Shown here piece by piece: positions 13,651 through 17,888 of a DNA stretch of 17,888 nt. Where the stretch lies: assembly GCA_003645395.1 (NCBI GenBank), contig QNFC01000014.1:1-17888 (forward strand), read 5' to 3'. A program made the translations under genes and the position numbers. The notes beneath the pieces are model-generated. The model had not been told where the DNA came from. It saw only the letters and a program-made list of their open reading frames with translations, and did no database searches. Source of the stretch: Gammaproteobacteria bacterium. Its GTDB lineage: Bacteria > Pseudomonadota > Gammaproteobacteria > Immundisolibacterales > Immundisolibacteraceae. The stretch's first letter is position 1. Every line of letters begins with the position of its first letter.

Positions 13651-14967
13651 ATGAAAATCGAAGATCTGCAAAAGGTAATGGTTGACCGCACTGTTGATGG
13701 CGAATTTACGCTTGACCGCAGCATCTACTATGACGAAGAGCTCTTCGAAAAAGAGATGGAGCATATTTTCGAGGGTAGCTGGATTTTTCTCGCCCACGAA
13801 GGTCACCTACCGGAGGTCAATGATTTTTTCACCACCTGGATGGGCCGTAAACCAGTCGTCCTCATCCGTGGCGAAGACAATCAGGTTCGCGGCTTCATCA
13901 ACGCCTGCACTCATCGCGGCGCCACCCTCTGCCGAACCAATCGCGGCAATAAGAAATTCCTGACCTGCAGTTACCACGGCTGGTCATTCGACAGCACTGG
14001 TGAGTTGCGGGATATTAAAGACCAGGATACCGGCGGCTATACCGATGCATTCGGACAGCAGAATCGAAACCTGAAGCCCATCGCCAAAATCGCGAGCTAT
14101 CACGGTTTTATTTTCGGTTCATTAAATGCTGATGTCCCAGACCTCGAAGTTGCTCTTGGCAACGCTAAACCCTTTATGAAAATGCTGGGCGATCAATCCC
14201 CCGATGGCATGGAAATCATCAAAGGCTTCTCCCGCTATACCACCCCCAGTAACTGGAAATTTCAACTGGAAAACGGTGTGGACGGCTACCACGTATCAAC
14301 AGTGCACGCCAATTACATTGGTGTAGTGATGAAACGAATGGCCGAGTTGGAAGACGACCAGGTAAAGTCCATCGCCCGCGGCAACATGTCAGATATGGTC
14401 AGCGGCACTTACGACCTGGGCCAGGGCCACACCATTCTTTGGGGCGAAGTACCCGGAGCCAATGATCGGCCGCTGGCAGAAAAAAGAGACGAGCTTGAAC
14501 AGCGCCTTGGTAAAGAGAGTGCCGACTGGATGATCGGACGGGCCCGTAACCTGGGCATGTTCCCCAACGTATTGCTAATGGACCAGACCTCGACCCAGAT
14601 TCGGGTGATTCGACCCATCTCGGTGGGTATGTCCGAGATCACCATCTACGGTATCGCACCGAAAGGCGAAAGCCCTGGCGCCCGAAATCGCCGGATTCGC
14701 CAGTATGAAGATTTTTTTAACGCAACTGGCATGGCTACCCCGGATGACCTGTCCGAATTCGCCGCCTGCCAGGTGGGCAACTATGGCCTGGTTGATGAGC
14801 ACCAGTCGTTTGATCGCGGACTAGGCCGGGTGATCATCGGTGGCGATGACACCGCAGAAAGCCTGGGGATTGAGCCTTACAGCAGCGGACCCGACTGGGC
14901 GGACGAAAACCTGTTTCAGAGCTTTTATCGACAATGGTACGAACTGGTAAAAGCGGGCTACCAATAG
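13651..14967 (+). CDS. benA: Benzoate/toluate-type dioxygenase alpha subunit (BenA/XylX-like)
   Basis: Rieske oxygenase large subunit of 438 residues. The Rieske ligands are Cys86-x-His88 (CTHRG) and Cys106-x2-His109 (CSYHGW), and the mononuclear iron site is Asp211, His214 and His219 (VDGYHVSTVH). ENG-DGYHVSTVH and the C-terminal DDLSEF-ACQVGNYG are signatures of the BenA/XylX/AntA group as recalled, distinct from the alpha subunit at 6980. It should dihydroxylate a benzoate-like substrate at C1-C2. GAGGAG lies about 11 bases before the ATG. No beta subunit, reductase or diol dehydrogenase (BenB, C, D) follows; a BenB-type beta is encoded at 3942 on the other strand. The substrate may differ from benzoate. 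Confidence 0.86.
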   Translation: MKIEDLQKVMVDRTVDGEFTLDRSIYYDEELFEKEMEHIFEGSWIFLAHEGHLPEVNDFFTTWMGRKPVVLIRGEDNQVRGFINACTHRGATLCRTNRGNKKFLTCSYHGWSFDSTGELRDIKDQDTGGYTDAFGQQNRNLKPIAKIASYHGFIFGSLNADVPDLEVALGNAKPFMKMLGDQSPDGMEIIKGFSRYTTPSNWKFQLENGVDGYHVSTVHANYIGVVMKRMAELEDDQVKSIARGNMSDMVSGTYDLGQGHTILWGEVPGANDRPLAEKRDELEQRLGKESADWMIGRARNLGMFPNVLLMDQTSTQIRVIRPISVGMSEITIYGIAPKGESPGARNRRIRQYEDFFNATGMATPDDLSEFAACQVGNYGLVDEHQSFDRGLGRVIIGGDDTAESLGIEPYSSGPDWADENLFQSFYRQWYELVKAGYQ

Positions 14968-14991
14968 ACCCAGTTGTTAACTAATTTAAGC

Positions 14992-15019
14992 GCCGATGGA
15001 ATGAATGTGTTCCATCGGC
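14992..15019 (+). other. Strong intercistronic hairpin between BenA-like and second PCMH-like genes
   Basis: A perfect 10-bp stem, GCCGATGGAA (14992-15001) and TTCCATCGGC (15010-15019), with an 8-base loop, lies in an 82-base gap. The following bases (TCAAGCAAAG) contain no U-tract, so complete termination is unlikely. It may set a boundary for mRNA decay or allow partial termination, giving different levels of the two halves of the operon. Confidence 0.55.
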
Positions 15020-15049
15020 TCAAGCAAAGAACATTAACCGGAGGAGCCA

Positions 15050-16618
15050 ATGGCTACCACGTTACCTGAAGGCGTTTCGTCTTCTGACTTTGATCAGGCG
15101 ATCAGAGAAATTCGCAAGATCGTCGGCGACGAATGGGTATTTTTAGATAGCGACCTGAATCCCTATCTTGACCACATGTCCGCAGTACCGCCCGAATATC
15201 GCACCCCCTCTGCGGCACTGGCACCGGCCAATGTAGAAGAGACGCAGGCGATACTGAAAATTGCCAACCGCTTCAACCTGCCGCTCTGGACCTACGGCAA
15301 CGGCAAAAACTGGGCTTACGGCGGCCCAACCCCACTCCATGCCGGTTATCTCGTCCTTGATTTAAAACGCATGAACCGCGTCCTTGAGGTCAACGAAGAG
15401 TCCGGCTACGTACTGGTCGAACCTGGAGTCTCCTACTTCCAGCTCTACCAGCATCTGCAGGATACCGGTTCCAACCTCTGGATTGATTGCGCAGCCCCCG
15501 GCTGGGGTGGCGTGATTGGTAATGCCCTTGAGCACGGTGCCGGCTACACCCCCTACGCCGATCATTACGTGATGTCCTGCGGCATGGAGGTGTTACTCGC
15601 CGACGGCTCGCTGGTGCGCACCGGTATGGGCGCTATGCCCGGTAGCAAAGCCTGGCAGCAGTTTAAATATGGTTACGGCCCGACCCTTGATGGCATGTTC
15701 ACCCAGGGTAATTTCGGCATTGTCACCAAAATGGGTTTCTGGATGATGCCCAAACCACCGGCCTACAAGCCATTCATGTTTTCCTACGAAAACGAATCCG
15801 ACCTCCACGCCATCATGGAGATTCTGCGGCCCTTAAAAATGAACATGGTCTGGCAGAACGGTGCGGTCGGTGAGCACATCGGCTACAGCGCCTCGGTACT
15901 CGGACCCCGCTCCGACTTCACCAATGACCGCGCACCGATCACCGCTGAACGCTGGAAAGAGATTGCCCACGATCTCAACCTGGGAATCTGGAACTTTTAC
16001 GGCGCCTGTTATGGGCTGCCCGCTAACGTCGAAATGCAATTTGGTGCCCTCAAAGGCGCCATGACCAGCATCCCCGGCGCGCGAGTCTGGCTCGAAGGCG
16101 ACCGGGAACCGAACGACGCCGGCTGGAACTACCGCGCCAAACTGATGCAGGGCATCCCCAACATGACCGAATTCAACCTGGTCAACTGGGACGGTGGCGG
16201 TCACCTCAACTTTAGCCCCATGGGGCCCATGGGCGGCGACCACGCGGTCAAGCTCTACAACATGATGAAAGAGGTCACTAACGGCCACGGCTTTGACCAC
16301 CTCACCGAAATAGTCGGCACCTTTCGCGGCTTCATTGCGCTGACCATGGTGATGTTTGATCCCCGCGACGAAGATGCGGCCAAACGAGCCGATGCCTGTT
16401 CTGTGGATATCATCCAGAAAGCCGCCGCTGCCGGTTATGGCGAACTAAAAGCCAATTTGCGCTACATGAATACGGTCATGGGCTCCTATACCGGCAACGA
16501 TAGCGGTCTGCACAAAGTTAACCAGAAGATCAAAGACGCACTGGACCCGCAGGGCATCCTGTCACCGGGGAAATCAGATATTTGGCCGAGCAGCTGGAAA
16601 CACAGCCGAGCCAACTAA
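15050..16618 (+). CDS. p-Cresol-methylhydroxylase-like flavoprotein, paralogue 2 (altered active site)
   Basis: Second VAO/PCMH-family FAD protein, 522 residues, plainly paralogous to the one at 9942 (shared LDLKRMNR-LEVNEE, VEPGVSYFQLY, WGG-IGN-LEHG-GYTPY, YRAKLM-G-PNMTEF). Differences fall at key places. The STGRN loop is GNGKN (83-87). The PCMH FAD-tyrosine position is Val378. The phenolate-binding Tyr473-Arg474 pair is Leu466-Lys467, and the HH pair of PCMH (436-437) is missing. Tyr90 (Tyr95) and Glu374 (Glu380) are kept. It is still likely a flavin dehydrogenase passing electrons to the cytochrome encoded 12 bases on, but para-phenol oxidation is not assured. CCGGAGGAG precedes the ATG. 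No signal peptide is seen. The frame is intact and shows no decay. Confidence 0.82.
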   Translation: MATTLPEGVSSSDFDQAIREIRKIVGDEWVFLDSDLNPYLDHMSAVPPEYRTPSAALAPANVEETQAILKIANRFNLPLWTYGNGKNWAYGGPTPLHAGYLVLDLKRMNRVLEVNEESGYVLVEPGVSYFQLYQHLQDTGSNLWIDCAAPGWGGVIGNALEHGAGYTPYADHYVMSCGMEVLLADGSLVRTGMGAMPGSKAWQQFKYGYGPTLDGMFTQGNFGIVTKMGFWMMPKPPAYKPFMFSYENESDLHAIMEILRPLKMNMVWQNGAVGEHIGYSASVLGPRSDFTNDRAPITAERWKEIAHDLNLGIWNFYGACYGLPANVEMQFGALKGAMTSIPGARVWLEGDREPNDAGWNYRAKLMQGIPNMTEFNLVNWDGGGHLNFSPMGPMGGDHAVKLYNMMKEVTNGHGFDHLTEIVGTFRGFIALTMVMFDPRDEDAAKRADACSVDIIQKAAAAGYGELKANLRYMNTVMGSYTGNDSGLHKVNQKIKDALDPQGILSPGKSDIWPSSWKHSRAN

Positions 16619-16630
16619 CCGGAGAGAGCA

Positions 16631-17053
16631 ATGAATCGATTTATAACGCTAGCACTCGGTACTAGCCTGGCCTTGCTATTAAGCGCCTGCGGCAACGACC
16701 AGGACGCAGAAAACAGCGAAGGTGCGGATGCCGAAACCTCCGCCTCGCCGAAGCAAGTCCCTAAAACCTCCCCCAGCGATTACGTCGACGTCTCCTATGA
16801 GACCGGCGAAGAGATCTTCACCCACTACTGCATTCAGTGTCACGGTGAAGGCGACGGCAAGCCGGGCGCCACCATGCTGTCCATCAAGCATGGCGAGGAG
16901 AAGTCAATCATCAAAGGGCGCCAGGACCTACCAGCCATCTACATCAAAACAGTCGTCCGCGAAGGGCTGCTCGAAATGCCTCCATTCCGCTTCACCGAAA
17001 TCAACGATGCTCAGCTGGACCTGGTTGCCGAATACGTACGCACACCCAACTAA
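16631..17053 (+). CDS. Lipoprotein cytochrome c subunit of PCMH-like enzyme 2
   Basis: c-type cytochrome of 140 residues, carrying a lipoprotein signal peptide with lipobox LSAC (modified Cys20). A flexible acidic, Ser/Pro-rich linker (about 21-50) leads to a haem domain with Cys67-x2-Cys70-His71 (CIQCH) and likely axial Met116 (LLEMPP). The core aligns with the cytochrome at 11510 (GATMLSIKHG, IKGRQDL-AIYIKTVVREGLLEM). The lipid anchor would tether the electron acceptor to a membrane facing the periplasm; there is no Asp directly after the Cys, so inner-membrane retention is not indicated. It follows flavoprotein paralogue 2 by 12 bases, with GGAGAG upstream. The pair looks like a duplicated flavoprotein-cytochrome module. 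Confidence 0.87.
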   Translation: MNRFITLALGTSLALLLSACGNDQDAENSEGADAETSASPKQVPKTSPSDYVDVSYETGEEIFTHYCIQCHGEGDGKPGATMLSIKHGEEKSIIKGRQDLPAIYIKTVVREGLLEMPPFRFTEINDAQLDLVAEYVRTPN

Positions 17054-17060
17054 CAGGGCT

Positions 17061-17079
17061 CCACTAGCAATGCTAGTGG
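17061..17079 (+). other. Intercistronic hairpin before the ketopantoate-reductase-like gene
   Basis: A perfect 8-bp stem, CCACTAGC (17061-17068) and GCTAGTGG (17072-17079), with a 3-base loop fills most of the 50-base gap. The sequence after it (GCATAGATTCATAAGG) has no U-tract and leads into a ribosome binding site (AAGGATAT), so read-through into the next gene is expected. Possible mRNA-stability element. Confidence 0.5.
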
Positions 17080-17103
17080 GCATAGATTCATAAGGATATT
17101 TCT

Positions 17104-17888
17104 ATGAGATTTGTAATTTTAGGCACCGGCGGGCTTGGCTCAGTCATTGGTGGTTACCTGGCCAAAGCTGGGGAAGATGTCACCTTCATAGGTCGCCAGG
17201 CGCACATGGATGCGATCAATAAGGACGGTCTAAAAATTGACGGCTGTCGAGGTGAGTTTCACATCACCGAAAACATGACCGGCGTCACCTCACCGGATGA
17301 CGCAGAAGGCGAATTTGATTACCTGATCCTGCTCGTTAAAGGCAAAGATACCGAAACTGCCCTGGGTCAGGCTGACAAGCTGAAAGAGCGCTGCAAGAAC
17401 GTACTCTCCCTGCAAAATGGCATTGGCAAAGAAATACGCCTAACCGAGTGGGCTGGCGACAAAGTGATTGGTGCTTCCACGATAGAAGGTGGCACCCTCC
17501 ACGGACCGGGCCACGCCTCCAACCCAATCACCACTCCCACCACCGCCTACTTCGGTGAACTCGACGGCGGCATCACCCCACGCATTGAGGCCATCACCGA
17601 TGCCTTCAACCGGGCGGGGCTCGGTGCTAAGTCGATGGAAGACATCTACCACGTGCTCTGGGAAAAGCTTGTGCAAATTGGCACCGCCTCCGGCTGGTCA
17701 GTCTCCACGCTCGCCGGTGGCGATCTCTATTTTGCCGATGGCCTGGGGGTGCGGGAAGGCGCAGAGCATTATGTCGCGCTGGCTCGGGACCTGCTCAAAG
17801 TTTACGGTGCCCTGGGGTACGAACCCCAAAACTTTTATGCGCCTATGTCCCAGTTCAGGGAACTCAACTCCGTCAGCGATGACAAAGC
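17104..17888 (+). CDS. Ketopantoate reductase (ApbA/PanE)-family oxidoreductase, 3' end outside the window
   Basis: Open frame from ATG 17104 to the window edge, 261 codons of a family usually about 300-330 long. The N-terminal Rossmann motif GTGGLGSVIGG (7-17) binds NAD(P)H. Family marks include LLVKG (77-81), LSLQNGIG with Asn105 (PanE Asn98) and LWEKL with Lys188 (PanE catalytic Lys176). It should reduce a 2-oxo acid or act in the reverse, hydroxy-acid-oxidising direction. Placement last in a string of aromatic-degradation genes makes a catabolic substrate more likely than pantoate synthesis, but this is inference. AAGGA lies upstream of the start. The missing C-terminus prevents checking the remaining active-site residues. 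Confidence 0.82.
   Translation, partial: MRFVILGTGGLGSVIGGYLAKAGEDVTFIGRQAHMDAINKDGLKIDGCRGEFHITENMTGVTSPDDAEGEFDYLILLVKGKDTETALGQADKLKERCKNVLSLQNGIGKEIRLTEWAGDKVIGASTIEGGTLHGPGHASNPITTPTTAYFGELDGGITPRIEAITDAFNRAGLGAKSMEDIYHVLWEKLVQIGTASGWSVSTLAGGDLYFADGLGVREGAEHYVALARDLLKVYGALGYEPQNFYAPMSQFRELNSVSDDK

Noticed and set aside
15833..16300. 155-codon minus-strand frame opposite the second PCMH-like gene
   Set aside because: Same shadow effect; the plus-strand product is a complete family member with strong motifs.
15050..16618. Second PCMH-like gene as a pseudogene because key residues are missing
   Set aside because: The frame is full length, has a strong ribosome binding site, keeps other conserved motifs and is followed by an intact cytochrome gene; altered specificity is more likely than decay.
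1..17888. Insertion sequences, integrase or attachment sites marking a mobile island
   Set aside because: No transposase, integrase, terminal repeats or tRNA fragment is visible; mobility is plausible for such clusters but not supported inside this window.

Overview
The window is a dense catabolic island for alkyl-substituted aromatic compounds, most likely from a gammaproteobacterium. This taxonomic guess rests on the gene families, Shine-Dalgarno usage and moderate GC content; there is no rRNA or other phylogenetic marker. I see no tRNA, CRISPR array, transposase, transporter or regulator gene. No stretch over 300 bases lacks a gene.

Left part (1-3821): a rearranged TOL-like 'upper pathway'. 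An aryl-alcohol dehydrogenase (XylB type, minus strand) is divergent from a membrane di-iron methyl hydroxylase (XylM type, plus strand). That gene runs tail-to-tail into its probable electron donor, a ferredoxin/flavin reductase (XylA type, minus strand). Together they would turn an aryl methyl group into an alcohol and then an aldehyde.

Middle part (3861-8964, all minus strand): ring hydroxylation and ring opening. In transcription order: an orphan LigA-like small protein; a biphenyl/phenylpropionate-type Rieske dioxygenase (alpha then beta); a LigA/LigB-type extradiol dioxygenase ending at an intrinsic terminator; a lone beta subunit of the terephthalate/salicylate-hydroxylase type; and a BenB-type beta subunit ending at a second intrinsic terminator.

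Right part (9232-17888, all plus strand): a probable long operon. It encodes a Tat-exported protein of unknown function; a p-cresol-methylhydroxylase-like (PCMH-like) flavoprotein with its cytochrome c; a UbiD-family decarboxylase with its small VdcD-like partner; a BenA-type Rieske alpha subunit; a second PCMH-like flavoprotein with a lipoprotein cytochrome c; and a ketopantoate-reductase-like protein cut by the window edge. The BenA-type alpha here probably pairs with the BenB-type beta about 9 kb away on the other strand.

Inferred joint role: oxidise side-chain methyl groups of an alkylbenzene or alkylphenol (XylMA/XylB, PCMH-like enzymes), remove or dihydroxylate the resulting carboxylate (UbiD/VdcD, BenAB), and cleave the ring (LigAB-like). 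The most unusual observations are in the two PCMH-like flavoproteins. By my alignment from memory, both lack the tyrosine that carries covalent FAD in Pseudomonas PCMH. The second also lacks the Tyr-Arg pair that binds the phenolate, so it may act on a different substrate.
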